From: Acidobacteriota bacterium
Lineage (GTDB): Bacteria; Acidobacteriota; Terriglobia; Bryobacterales; UBA6623
DNA: 64,000 nucleotides
NCBI GenBank assembly: GCA_016125275.1
Contig: WGMB01000003.1
Span: 1,219,896 to 1,283,895 of the forward strand
Direction: 5' to 3'
Shown one piece after another: positions 26,250 through 34,975 of the stretch. Each line of letters begins with the position of its first letter. Position 1 is the first letter of the stretch. The notes beneath the pieces were generated by a model. It was not told where the DNA came from. It did no database searches and saw nothing but the letters and a program-made list of their open reading frames with translations. Position numbers and translations under genes: made by a program.

Positions 26250-26953
26250 CCGAGGGGAACCCTCTCCGCCGCCGCGCCCAGCCGCCGGCGCTCTTCGATG
26301 CGGCCGTCGCGCAGGCGCACCAGCGTGTCCGTGATCTTGGCCGCCTCCAGACTGTGGGTCGCCATCAAGATGGCCGCGCCGAGCTCGTCGGCCACCCGCC
26401 GCAGCAACTGCATCACCACCTCGGCGCTGGTCGAGTCGAGGTTGCCGATCGGCTCGTCGGCCAGCAAGAGCTTCGGCCCGTGGACGATGGAGCGGGCGAT
26501 GGCGACGCGCTGCATCTGCCCGCCGGAGAGTTGGTGCGGAAAGCGGTCCGCGTAGCTCTCCATTTCGACCAGCCGCAGCCGCTCGAGAGCGCGGGCGCGG
26601 ACATCGGACTCCCCGGCGAGCTGCAGCGGCAGCTCCACGTTCTCCGCGGCGGTGAGCGTGGGCAGGAGTTGGAAGAACTGGAAGACGAAGCCGACCTTGC
26701 GGCGACGCAGGGCGGTCAGGGCGGCGTCGTCGAGCCGGGCGGTGTCCTCGCCGTCGATGACGACGCGGCCGGCGGTGGGAAAGTCCATGGCGCCCGCCAG
26801 GTTCAGCAGAGTCGTCTTGCCGCAGCCGGAGCGGCCCACCAGCGACACGAACTCGCCGGCCTCGACCTCCAGAGACACGCCGTCGAGCGCGCGTACCGGC
26901 GCATCCTGCGCACGGTATTCCTTGACCACCTCACGGATCGAGACGACCGCCAC
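26246..26953 (-). CDS. ABC exporter ATP-binding protein (LolD/MacB-type)
   Basis: A 235-residue ATPase starting at GTG. Walker A is VGRSGCGKTT, the signature is LSGGQMQRVAIARS and Walker B is LLLADEPIGNLDS, with a following H in MATHSLEAA. The sequence GFVFQFFQLLPTLTAAENVELPLQL is typical of the LolD/MacB/FtsE group that works with FtsX-like permeases, here encoded 4 bases overlapping downstream. The start is 31 bases after the stop of the hexapeptide gene of the phosphonate set, and I see no promoter in that gap. Confidence 0.93.
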   Translation of the reverse strand: MAVVSIREVVKEYRAQDAPVRALDGVSLEVEAGEFVSLVGRSGCGKTTLLNLAGAMDFPTAGRVVIDGEDTARLDDAALTALRRRKVGFVFQFFQLLPTLTAAENVELPLQLAGESDVRARALERLRLVEMESYADRFPHQLSGGQMQRVAIARSIVHGPKLLLADEPIGNLDSTSAEVVMQLLRRVADELGAAILMATHSLEAAKITDTLVRLRDGRIEERRRLGAAAERVPLG

Positions 26954-26984
26954 AAGCTCAGCTTACAAAGGAGCCCGCGGCCGC

Positions 26985-27605
26985 CTAACTTGTGTACTTG
27001 TCCACGAACTGCCGGGCCGAGAGCCGTTGGAAGTCCGCCAGCCGCTCGCGCAGCAGCTCGCGGGGCCAGTCCCACCAAGCCAGCGCCAGCAGGTCCGCGG
27101 CCAGGGCTTCGTCGAACCGCATGCGGATGCGCCGCGCCGGCACGCCGCCGACGATCTCGAACGGCGCCACGTCCTTGGTCACCACCGCGCCGGAGCCCAC
27201 CGCGGCCCCCGTGCCGATCGACACGCCGGGCATCACGGTGGCGCCGTGCCCGATCCACACGTCATGGCCCAGGGTCACGCGATGCCGCCGCCGCCACTCG
27301 AAGAACTCCGCGTCGTCCGCGTCGGCCAACTGGTAGGAGGCGCAGCGGTAGCTGAAGTGGTGCATGGCCGCCCGGTCCATCGGATGGTTGCCTGGGTTGA
27401 GGCGCACCTGGGAGGCGATCGAGCAGAACTTGCCGATCTCGGCGTAGATCACGCTCGAGTCGTTGACGATGTAGCTGTAGTCGCCCATCGACATCTCGGC
27501 CAGATGAGTGCGGGCCCCGACGGCCGTCCAGGCGCCGAGCGTCACGTCGGGGCCGATCTCGGCCGAAGCGTCGATGGAGGGTTCTTCGCTCAGGGTGCGG
27601 CTCAT
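26985..27605 (-). CDS. Hexapeptide-repeat transferase-like protein of phosphonate loci
   Basis: A 206-residue left-handed beta-helix protein. Hexapeptide-type repeats run from about residue 10 to 65 (IDASAEIGPDVTLGAWTAVG...) and again at about 120-165 (VTLGHDVWIGHGATVMPGVSIG, then GAAVGSGAVVTKDVAPFEIVGG), with an inserted loop (NHPMDRAAMHHFSYR) between, as in VatD/CatB-like acetyltransferases. This matches the hexapeptide family found with phosphonate uptake and C-P lyase genes (TIGR03308-like). The stop/start overlap with phnE (ATGA) ties it to the transporter. Its acceptor is unknown. The ATG at 27605 is chosen over the longer frame, which would run into phnE. Confidence 0.85.
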   Translation of the reverse strand: MSRTLSEEPSIDASAEIGPDVTLGAWTAVGARTHLAEMSMGDYSYIVNDSSVIYAEIGKFCSIASQVRLNPGNHPMDRAAMHHFSYRCASYQLADADDAEFFEWRRRHRVTLGHDVWIGHGATVMPGVSIGTGAAVGSGAVVTKDVAPFEIVGGVPARRIRMRFDEALAADLLALAWWDWPRELLRERLADFQRLSARQFVDKYTS

Positions 27606-28453
27606 GCTGCGCTCTTGCCTCCTTCGATGAGCCGGCGGCGCAAGCGCCCGGAGATCCAGTCGATGGTCGCCACCGCCAGCAGAATCAACACGATCAGACA
27701 GCCGACCTGCCGCCACTCGTTCACACGGATGCGGTCGGCGAGCTGAAAGCCCACGCCGCCGGCGCCCACGATGCCCAGGATGGTGGAGGAGCGCACGTTG
27801 GACTCGAGGAAGTACAGGACGTGGCTGGCCATCACCGGCAAGGCCCTCGGCAGCACGGCGAAGCGCACCACCTCGGCCTTGTTTGCGCCGGCGGCCCGCA
27901 GCGAATCCACCATGCGCTGCTCAGCCTGCTCGAAGGTCTCGGCGAACAGCTTCGACAGCATGCCCGTCTCGCTCAGCGTGAGGGCGATCACGCCGGCCAT
28001 CGGCCCCAGGCCCACGACGCGCACGAAGATCATCGCCCAGATCAGCTCCTCCACCCCGCGCAGCAGGTCGAACAGCCGCCTTACGCCGAAGCGCAAGCCG
28101 GGGTGGGGGGCTAGGTTGCGGGCGCCGAGGAGGCTCAGCGGAAAGGCCAGCGCCGCGGCCAGCAGCGTCGCCGCCAGAGCCATCGCCAGGGTCTCCGCCA
28201 GGGCTGCGGCAAACTCACCCAGAAAGCCGGCGGGGTCCGGCGGCAGCATCAGCCAGACCAGCCGCCCCAGCTTGCCAAAGCCCTCCCAGAGCCGCGCCGG
28301 CGAGAGGTCGACGAACCAGGCGCAGAAGGCGGTAAGGGCGAACAGCCCGGTCCACGCCGCGCGGAGGCGCAGGCGGTCGGCGAAGGGCGGCGTGACGGCG
28401 GCGAGGAGCTGGGCTTCTGTCATGGGGACGGCGGTCATGGGAGCGCCGGTCAT
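27602..28453 (-). CDS. phnE: Phosphonate ABC transporter permease PhnE (second copy)
   Basis: A 283-residue inner-membrane permease with about six hydrophobic segments. The EAA-like coupling loop is DSLRAAGANKAEVVRFAVLPRALPV, and the N-terminal ABC-permease signature is ETLAMALAATLLAAALAFPLSLLGARNLAP. The C-terminal GIVGAGGVGFQLADRIR is typical of PhnE. Three in-frame ATGs lie close together at the start (MTGAPMTAVPMTEAQ), each in an ATGAC context, so the exact start is uncertain; the first one overlaps the upstream phnE stop by 4 bases. Confidence 0.92.
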   Translation of the reverse strand: MTGAPMTAVPMTEAQLLAAVTPPFADRLRLRAAWTGLFALTAFCAWFVDLSPARLWEGFGKLGRLVWLMLPPDPAGFLGEFAAALAETLAMALAATLLAAALAFPLSLLGARNLAPHPGLRFGVRRLFDLLRGVEELIWAMIFVRVVGLGPMAGVIALTLSETGMLSKLFAETFEQAEQRMVDSLRAAGANKAEVVRFAVLPRALPVMASHVLYFLESNVRSSTILGIVGAGGVGFQLADRIRVNEWRQVGCLIVLILLAVATIDWISGRLRRRLIEGGKSAA

Positions 28454-29301
28454 GGAGCGATGGCTCCGCCGTCGGAGACCAGCCCGCGCAGCTTCTCGCC
28501 GACGAGGTCAATGGCGGTCACCGTCAGCACGATCAGCGCCAAGATCGCGCCGACATCGTGGTAGAGGAACTGGCGAATGGCGTAGTAGAGCTCCTGGCCG
28601 ATGCCGCCCACGCCCACGAAGCCGATCACCGACGCCGAGCGCACGTTGATCTCGAAGCGCAGCATAGAATAGCTGAGAAAGCTCGGCAGGGACTGCGGCA
28701 GCACGGCGTAGCGAGCCGTCTGCGCCCAGCCCGCGCCGGTGGCCCGCAAGCTGTCCACCGGGCCCATGCCGGCGTTCTCGTTGACCTCGGAAAAGAGCTT
28801 GCCCAGCGACCCGGCCGAGTGCACCGCCAGCGCCAGCACGCCGGCCAGCGGCCCGCCGCCGAAGGCCACCACGAAGATCAGCGCGAAGACCAGCACCGGC
28901 ACCGTGCGCGCCAGCTCCAGGGCGCGCCGCGTCAGCGTCCGCTCCCAGCGCGAGCGAGCCAGGTTGCGGGCGGCCGAAAAGCTCAGCAGCGCCGCCACGG
29001 CCGTGCCCAGCAGGGTCGCCAGAAAGGCGATCGCCAAGGTCTCGGCCAGCAGCAGCAGCCAACGGTCCAGGCCCCAGAACCATTCGCGCAGGTCCGCCGC
29101 CGAGCGCAGCGCCGGAATCGTCTGCCGCAAATAGTCGACGATGCCCGGCAAGCCCTCGGCCAGCCGCACGGGGTCGAGCTCGGAGCGCCAGGCGCTGACG
29201 GCGAACAGCGCCGCCACGATCGCTCCGCCCGCCGCCAGCGTTCTGCGTTTGTCGCGGCGCGCCTGCTCCCAGGCGCTGTCGAAATCCTCCGCCGACCGCA
29301 T
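28450..29301 (-). CDS. phnE: Phosphonate ABC transporter permease PhnE (first copy)
   Basis: A 283-residue permease, paralogous to the one encoded next. Signature segments are ETLAIAFLATLLGTAVAALLSFSAARNLA and the coupling loop DSLRATGAGWAQTARYAVLPQSLPS, ending GFVGVGGIGQELYYAIRQFLYHDVGA. Two tandem phnE genes imply a heterodimeric permease, as in several phosphonate and phosphite importers. ATG 29301 sits in a TGATG overlap with the phnD stop; the adjacent GTG at 29304 is the alternative start. Confidence 0.92.
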   Translation of the reverse strand: MRSAEDFDSAWEQARRDKRRTLAAGGAIVAALFAVSAWRSELDPVRLAEGLPGIVDYLRQTIPALRSAADLREWFWGLDRWLLLLAETLAIAFLATLLGTAVAALLSFSAARNLARSRWERTLTRRALELARTVPVLVFALIFVVAFGGGPLAGVLALAVHSAGSLGKLFSEVNENAGMGPVDSLRATGAGWAQTARYAVLPQSLPSFLSYSMLRFEINVRSASVIGFVGVGGIGQELYYAIRQFLYHDVGAILALIVLTVTAIDLVGEKLRGLVSDGGAIAP

Positions 29302-30168
29302 CACTGCTCGCGCCGCTGCTTCAGATTCATGTCGAGCATCACGATGATGTCTTGGTAGTCGTCGTGGGAGACTTCGACCAGCCGGCTAACCAGCCCGTCC
29401 GTCATCGCCAGCCAGCCCTCGGGGTCTTCGGCCTGGAAGGCCATTAGCGCCGCTTTGACCTGGCCGCGCAGCTCAGCGGGCAGGTCCTTGCGGATGGTCC
29501 AGGCGTCGTAGGGCATCTGCGGGCCGTCCCAGATCACGCGAAAGCGGGCGGGATCGATCATGTCCTTCTTCGACATGCGGGTCAGGGCGTTGAACTCGTC
29601 GTTGTTCCACCAGATCGTGGCCGCGTCGTAGGAGCCGTTCTCGACCGCCATGATGCTGTTCTCGTGGCTGCCGGTGAAGCCGGTCGCGCCAAAGAACTCC
29701 GCCGGCGGCATGCCCTGGCGGGTGAGGTAGTACTGGGGCGCCTGGCAGCCGGAGGTCGAGTTGGGGTCCACGTAGGCGAAGCGCTTGCCGCGCAGGTCCT
29801 CCACCTTCCGGTAGGGCGAATCGGCGCGGACGATCATGGCGGAGTGGTAGCCGATGTTGCCGAAGTTGTCGACCACGGTCAGCAGCGGCTCCACGTTGCC
29901 GCCGGTGATCTGCCAGGCCTTCACGTACGAGGCCGCGCCGAAGTAGGCCAGCTCGAGCTGCTTGGCGGCCATCGCCTCCACCACGGCGGCGTAGTCGCTG
30001 GCCTCGCGGTACTCCACCGGGCGGCCCAGTTTCTTTTCCAAGAAGCGCGCCAGCGGCTGGTAGCGGGTGGCCGTATCGGCGGCGTTCTCGGAGGTGATGA
30101 TCGCCATCCGGAACGGCTGTTCCGCTCGGGGAGCCGACCCACAGCCGCACAGCAGGGCGACGAACGCA

Positions 30169-30194
<26 letters not shown>
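29301..30194 (-). CDS. phnD: Phosphonate/phosphate-type ABC transporter substrate-binding lipoprotein PhnD
   Basis: A 297-residue periplasmic binding protein of the PhnD family. ATG 30194 gives MLGKRLWLSAFVALLCGCGS, a lipoprotein-type leader whose Cys18 is the likely lipidated residue. Domain signs are FRMAIITSENAADTATRYQPLARFLEKKLGRPVEYREASDY, AYFGAASYVKAW, FAYVDPNSTSGCQAPQYYL, which carries the anion-binding S-T-S loop, and a GSHENSIMAVENGSYDAATIWWN stretch. The DPNSTSG motif is the phosphonate-binding signature. The start lies 26 bases inside the end of phnC. Substrate could be phosphonate, phosphite or hypophosphite. Confidence 0.92.
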
Positions 30195-30981
<787 letters not shown>

Positions 30982-31012
30982 GACCAGTCACGGTCAGGCT
31001 AGCAGCGCTCGG

Positions 31013-33613
31013 TCACGGCTTCGTTACGGCCGGCGTGCTGTATCGTGCAGCCTCTTCGGGCTTGTTCCACAGCCCGTAGACGTAGGCCAGAGCCCTGCGC
31101 GTTTGGGGGCGCGTCTCGTCGTTGGCGAGCAGAACCTTTTCGGCGCGGTCGAGCTCGCCGTCCATCGCCAGACACACGCCCAGAGCCTCGCGAGCCTCGG
31201 CCACCTGCCAGTGGCCCACCGGCAGCGCGGCTTCGTAGATCGAGAGGCTCTCGTCGAGCAGCGGCTCGCCTTCCTTGGCGCGGCCGGAGTTGGTCAGCAG
31301 CGAACCCAACAGCAGCAGCGAGTTGGCGATGGCCGGGCTTTGCGCCGGCAGCGTGGCGCGGCGCATCGCCAGGGCCTTGCGAAAAAGCTCCTCGGCCCGC
31401 CGGGTTTGCTTGCGGTCCCGCGCCACGGTGGCTTGCAGGTTCAGGTCGGCGGCGATCACCGGGTGCTCGTCGCCGTAGAGCTTGCGGTCGATCTCGAGAG
31501 CCTCCTGCAGCAGCTTCTCGGCCTCGGGCAGGTCGCCGCGCAGGCGCCGCACCTCGGCCAGGCTACGCAGATTGTCGGCCACGCCGGTGTGCTCCTCGCC
31601 GTAGAGCTCGCGGGCGATGGCGAGGGCTTCCTGATAGGTGGACTGCGCCTCGTCGAGCTCGCCCTCCTGCTGAAGCAGGGCGCCCAGGCTGTGCAGGCCC
31701 ATGGCGACATCGGGGTGCAGCCGGCCGCGCAGCTCGCGGTCGAGCGCCAGAGACTCCCGGAACAGCGCCTCGGCGCCGTCGTAGTCGCCCCGACGGTAGA
31801 GCACCGTGCCCAGATTGTGCAGGCTCGCCGAGACCTCCGGGCGGTCGGCGCCAAAGACCTTGCGGCGCATCGCCAGGGCCTCGCGCGCGAGCCGCTCGGC
31901 GCCGTCGTAGTCGCCCTCGTCGCGCAGCAGCATGGCCATGTCGCTGAGGTTCTGCGCCACGGCGGCGTCTCCGCCGGGCGGAGCTCCGGCGCGCGCCATC
32001 TCCAGACTGCGCTGGTAGGTCTGCTTGGCCTCGGCGTAGCGGCCCAACTCATGCTCGGCGCGGGCCAGGTGGTTGAGCGCCGCGGCCAGCCCTTCGCGGT
32101 CGTCGGGCAGGTAGCGCCGGCGCAGCTCCAGCGCCTCGGCCAGCTCGGACTGGGCCTCGTCATACAGCCCCAGGTTCTGGTAGACCACACCGATGGTGTC
32201 GAGCAGTTGCGCCCGCAGCGCCGGGTCCGCGCCGGTCTCGCGGCGCAGGCGGTTGGCGGAGATGTCGAGGATTTCGCGCGCGGTCACGCGCTCGCCACGG
32301 GTCTCGCCGGGGTCGGAGATGCGAAAGACCTCGGTGAGGAACTGCGCAGTCTGCTCGGCCCGCTGCCGCTCCCGCTCGGCAATGTCGCGCTGCGCGCCGA
32401 TCCGCTTGGCGGCCAGCGTCATCGAAACCGCAAAAGCGATCAGCAACACGAGCACCGCCGCCGTCGCGGCGGTCGCCAGCTTGTTGCGCGCGATGATCTT
32501 CCGCGTCCGGTAGCTCCACGTCTGCGGACGCGCCAGCACCGGCCTCCCATCCAGATAGCGACGTAAGTCGGCGGCGAACCTCTCGACCGAGGCGTATCTC
32601 TCGCCGGGCGCCTTGGCCATCGCCTTCATCACGATGGCGTCGATCTCGCCGCGCAGCCCCGGCGCGCGGTCCGGACCGGCCACGGCGCTGGGCGGCGGCG
32701 GGTCGTTCTCGCAGACGGTGCGCTCGAGCTCGGCCGGGCTCATCGCGGAGGTCTTGTAGGGCGGCGCGCCGGCCAGCAGCTCATACAGCGTCACGCCGAG
32801 GGAATAGATGTCCGAGGCGGTGCCGGCCGGGCGGCCCAACACCTGCTCGGGGCTGGCGTAGTCGGGCGTCATGGCGCGGCCGAAGACGCCGGTGACCGAG
32901 GCGGCCTCGGGAGCGTCGAGAATCTTCGCGATGCCGAAGTCGAGCAGCTTCGGGGCGCCGTCCTTGGTCACCAGCACGTTGCCGGGCTTGATGTCGCGGT
33001 GCACGATCAAGCTCTGGTGGGCGGCCTCCACGGCGCCGAGCACGTTGAGAAAGAGCTCGAGGCGGTCGTTGAGCGCGAGGTCGTGCGAGCGGCAGTAGAC
33101 GTCGAGCGGCTCACCGTCGACGTACTCCATCACCACGTAGGGATAGCCGGCCGGGGTGGCGCCGCCGTCGATGAGGCGGGCGACCGAGGGGTGCTCGAGG
33201 TTGGCGAGGATCTGGCGCTCGGCCCGAAAGCGTTCGAGCAGGCGGCGGTCGGCGGCGCCGGTGCGTAGAATCTTGATGGCGGCCTGCGCCTGGTACTCCG
33301 AGTCCGCCCGCTCGGCCAGAAAGACCATGCCCATGCCGCCTTCGCCGAGCTTGCGGACCACGCGGTAGGCGCCCACGCGCTCGCCTTCCTGCAAGGGCGG
33401 ACGGGCTTCGATGACTTCGCGGGCGACCTGCTGGATGGAGCTCTCGAAGGCGCCCGTGGCGCCTTGCTCGGCGGCGATGAGGGAGTCGACCTCGGCGGCG
33501 AGCTCGGGGTCTCGCTCGCGCTCACGGTCGAGCAGCGCGGCCCGGTCGGCCGGCGGCAAGTCCACTGCTGCGTTGAACAGGTCCTCGATTCGGCGCCAGC
33601 GTTCGGCTTCCAT
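31013..33613 (-). CDS. Membrane Ser/Thr protein kinase with TPR periplasmic domain
   Basis: An 866-residue protein. After an N-terminal region of about 80 residues comes a Hanks-type kinase domain (about 83-355): GEGGMGMVFLA, catalytic Lys K114 in AAIKIL, HRDIKPGNVL and DFGIAK, all active-site residues intact. A single membrane helix follows (LATAATAAVLVLLIAFAVSMTL, about 410-432), then a juxtamembrane coil and about ten tetratricopeptide repeats, recognisable as A-L-A-I-A-R-E-LYG-like units, to the C-terminus. The ATG at 33613 follows the ECF sigma gene by 20 bases. Kinase-TPR proteins paired with ECF sigma factors are common in Acidobacteriota. The sensed signal is unknown. Confidence 0.92.
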   Translation of the reverse strand: MEAERWRRIEDLFNAAVDLPPADRAALLDRERERDPELAAEVDSLIAAEQGATGAFESSIQQVAREVIEARPPLQEGERVGAYRVVRKLGEGGMGMVFLAERADSEYQAQAAIKILRTGAADRRLLERFRAERQILANLEHPSVARLIDGGATPAGYPYVVMEYVDGEPLDVYCRSHDLALNDRLELFLNVLGAVEAAHQSLIVHRDIKPGNVLVTKDGAPKLLDFGIAKILDAPEAASVTGVFGRAMTPDYASPEQVLGRPAGTASDIYSLGVTLYELLAGAPPYKTSAMSPAELERTVCENDPPPPSAVAGPDRAPGLRGEIDAIVMKAMAKAPGERYASVERFAADLRRYLDGRPVLARPQTWSYRTRKIIARNKLATAATAAVLVLLIAFAVSMTLAAKRIGAQRDIAERERQRAEQTAQFLTEVFRISDPGETRGERVTAREILDISANRLRRETGADPALRAQLLDTIGVVYQNLGLYDEAQSELAEALELRRRYLPDDREGLAAALNHLARAEHELGRYAEAKQTYQRSLEMARAGAPPGGDAAVAQNLSDMAMLLRDEGDYDGAERLAREALAMRRKVFGADRPEVSASLHNLGTVLYRRGDYDGAEALFRESLALDRELRGRLHPDVAMGLHSLGALLQQEGELDEAQSTYQEALAIARELYGEEHTGVADNLRSLAEVRRLRGDLPEAEKLLQEALEIDRKLYGDEHPVIAADLNLQATVARDRKQTRRAEELFRKALAMRRATLPAQSPAIANSLLLLGSLLTNSGRAKEGEPLLDESLSIYEAALPVGHWQVAEAREALGVCLAMDGELDRAEKVLLANDETRPQTRRALAYVYGLWNKPEEAARYSTPAVTKP

Positions 33614-33633
33614 TGCGCCCGGGCCGGCCGCCT

Positions 33634-34209
33634 CTAGCCGGCGTCGTCGCCCAGCTCGCGGTAGAGCCAAGCCTTGGCCAGCCGCAGCTCGCGGTGCACC
33701 GTCGCCGGGGAGATCTCCAGGGCTTCGGCGACCTCATCGTAGGTCAAGCCGCCGAAGAAGTGCAGCTCCACGACCTTGGCCTTGCGCTCGTCCTGGGCTT
33801 CCAGGCGCGTCAACGCCTCGTCGAGGTCGGAGAGATCGTGCACCGGCTCCGGCGCCATGATCATCGCCTCTTCCAGGGTGACCTTGGCTTGGCCGGCGCC
33901 GCGCTTCTGGCGGTTCTTGCCCTTGGCATGATCCACCAGCACGCGCCGCATGGTGCGGGCGGCCACGGAGAAGAAGTGCTTGCGGTCCTGGAAGGGGATG
34001 TCCGAGCCCACCAGCCGCAGGTAGGCCTCGTTGACCACGGCCGTGGCCTGGAGGGTGTGCGACACCCGCTCGGCGCTCATCTGGCGCGAGGCCAGCGAGC
34101 GCAGCTCCTGGTAGAGCAAGGGCATCAGCTCGTTGACGGCGTTCTGGTCGCCATTGCGCCACTGTTCGAGCAGCCGCGTGACTTCCTGTTTGGCTTGAGC
34201 GAGATCCAT
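33634..34209 (-). CDS. ECF-type RNA polymerase sigma factor (SigSAD/TIGR02999-like)
   Basis: A 191-residue sigma factor. Region 2 is LYQELRSLASRQMSAERVSHTLQATAVVNEAYLRLVG, followed by FSVAARTMRRVLVDHAK, and region 4 is a helix-turn-helix (VELHFFGGLTYDEVAEALEIS then ATVHRELRLAKAWLYREL). The LQATALVNEAYLRL and RRVLVDHAR pattern marks the ECF subgroup found next to Ser/Thr kinases in Acidobacteriota and Planctomycetes, and there is no anti-sigma gene. The kinase encoded 20 bases downstream is a plausible regulator by phosphorylation. A good sigma70-like promoter lies just upstream. Confidence 0.93.
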   Translation of the reverse strand: MDLAQAKQEVTRLLEQWRNGDQNAVNELMPLLYQELRSLASRQMSAERVSHTLQATAVVNEAYLRLVGSDIPFQDRKHFFSVAARTMRRVLVDHAKGKNRQKRGAGQAKVTLEEAMIMAPEPVHDLSDLDEALTRLEAQDERKAKVVELHFFGGLTYDEVAEALEISPATVHRELRLAKAWLYRELGDDAG

Positions 34210-34239
34210 GGCCGAAGAGCTTCCCTGCTCCGACCCCCA

Positions 34240-34268
34240 ATAGTAGCTGCGCTCGTGAGGGTCGTCAA
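34240..34268 (-). promoter_or_regulatory. Sigma70-like promoter upstream of the ECF sigma gene
   Basis: On the minus strand, TTGACG (34268-34263), a 17-base spacer and TACTAT (34245-34240). The predicted start near 34233 gives a leader of about 24 bases. It is the only strong promoter seen ahead of the thirteen-gene string that runs to 20721. The sequence resembles housekeeping rather than ECF promoters, so autoregulation is not evident. Confidence 0.6.
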
Positions 34269-34306
34269 TCGCGGTCGGCGCTATCCTAAGTAGCCGAGCC
34301 CCTCCC

Positions 34307-34960
34307 ATGAGACTCCCCGCCCTCGCCCTCCTCCCGCTGCTGGCCCCGACGCTGGCCGCCGAACCCGTCGCCGACCGGCAACTGTCGGTCACGCTGGAGC
34401 GGCTGGCCGGCGAGAGCTGGGCGGCGGTGGAGCCGGGGCGCGTGCTCGAACAGGGCGACCAGGTGCGCTTCCGCATCGCGTCGAACCTGGACGGACGGCT
34501 GTACGTTTTCAACCGCAACGCCGAAGGGGCTTCGAACCTGATCTTCCCGCGGGAGGAGATCGGCGCGGACAACGCGCTGGCTCCGAACCATGAGCTGCTG
34601 CTGCCGCCGGGCGGCGACGCTTTCGAGATCAGCGGGCCGCCGGGGTATGAGGTGGTGCGCTGGGTGGTGTCGCCGTCGGACCGGCCGCTGGGACGGACGG
34701 AGATCGCGCGGTTCCTGGCGCCGCCGACGGCTTCGCGGCCGCGCCCGCCGCTGCTGGCGCCGTCGTGCGACGACACGGTGCTGCGCTCGCGCAGCATTTG
34801 CGTGGACAACCAGGCCGGGGCGCAATCGTTTGCCGACGCGCCGCCGGGGTTGGCGGCCCGCGCCATCGAGATCGGCGGGGACGAGAAGACGGCGGTGGTC
34901 AGCGCCTCGACCTCGCAGGACGGCGTGCTGGTGTTCGAGTACCGGATCGCCCACCGGTAG
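34307..34960 (+). CDS. Exported DUF4384 domain protein
   Basis: A 217-residue protein with a signal peptide (MRLPALALLPLLAPTLAAE). The DUF4384 core is LEQGDQVRFRIASNLDGRLYVFNRNAEGASNLIFP, followed by LLPPGGDAFEISGPPGYEVVRWVVS. Two cysteines (SCDDTVLRSRSICV) could form a disulfide in the mature domain. DUF4384 domains are often attached to or encoded beside Ser/Thr kinases and caspase-like proteins. Here the gene is divergent from the ECF sigma/kinase pair, which may be a functional link. The role is unknown. Confidence 0.82.
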   Translation: MRLPALALLPLLAPTLAAEPVADRQLSVTLERLAGESWAAVEPGRVLEQGDQVRFRIASNLDGRLYVFNRNAEGASNLIFPREEIGADNALAPNHELLLPPGGDAFEISGPPGYEVVRWVVSPSDRPLGRTEIARFLAPPTASRPRPPLLAPSCDDTVLRSRSICVDNQAGAQSFADAPPGLAARAIEIGGDEKTAVVSASTSQDGVLVFEYRIAHR

Positions 34961-34975
34961 GCCATCCCAACCCGA

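Noticed and set aside
26954-26984. A promoter between the phosphonate and exporter genes
   Set aside because: The 31-base gap holds no -35/-10 pair.
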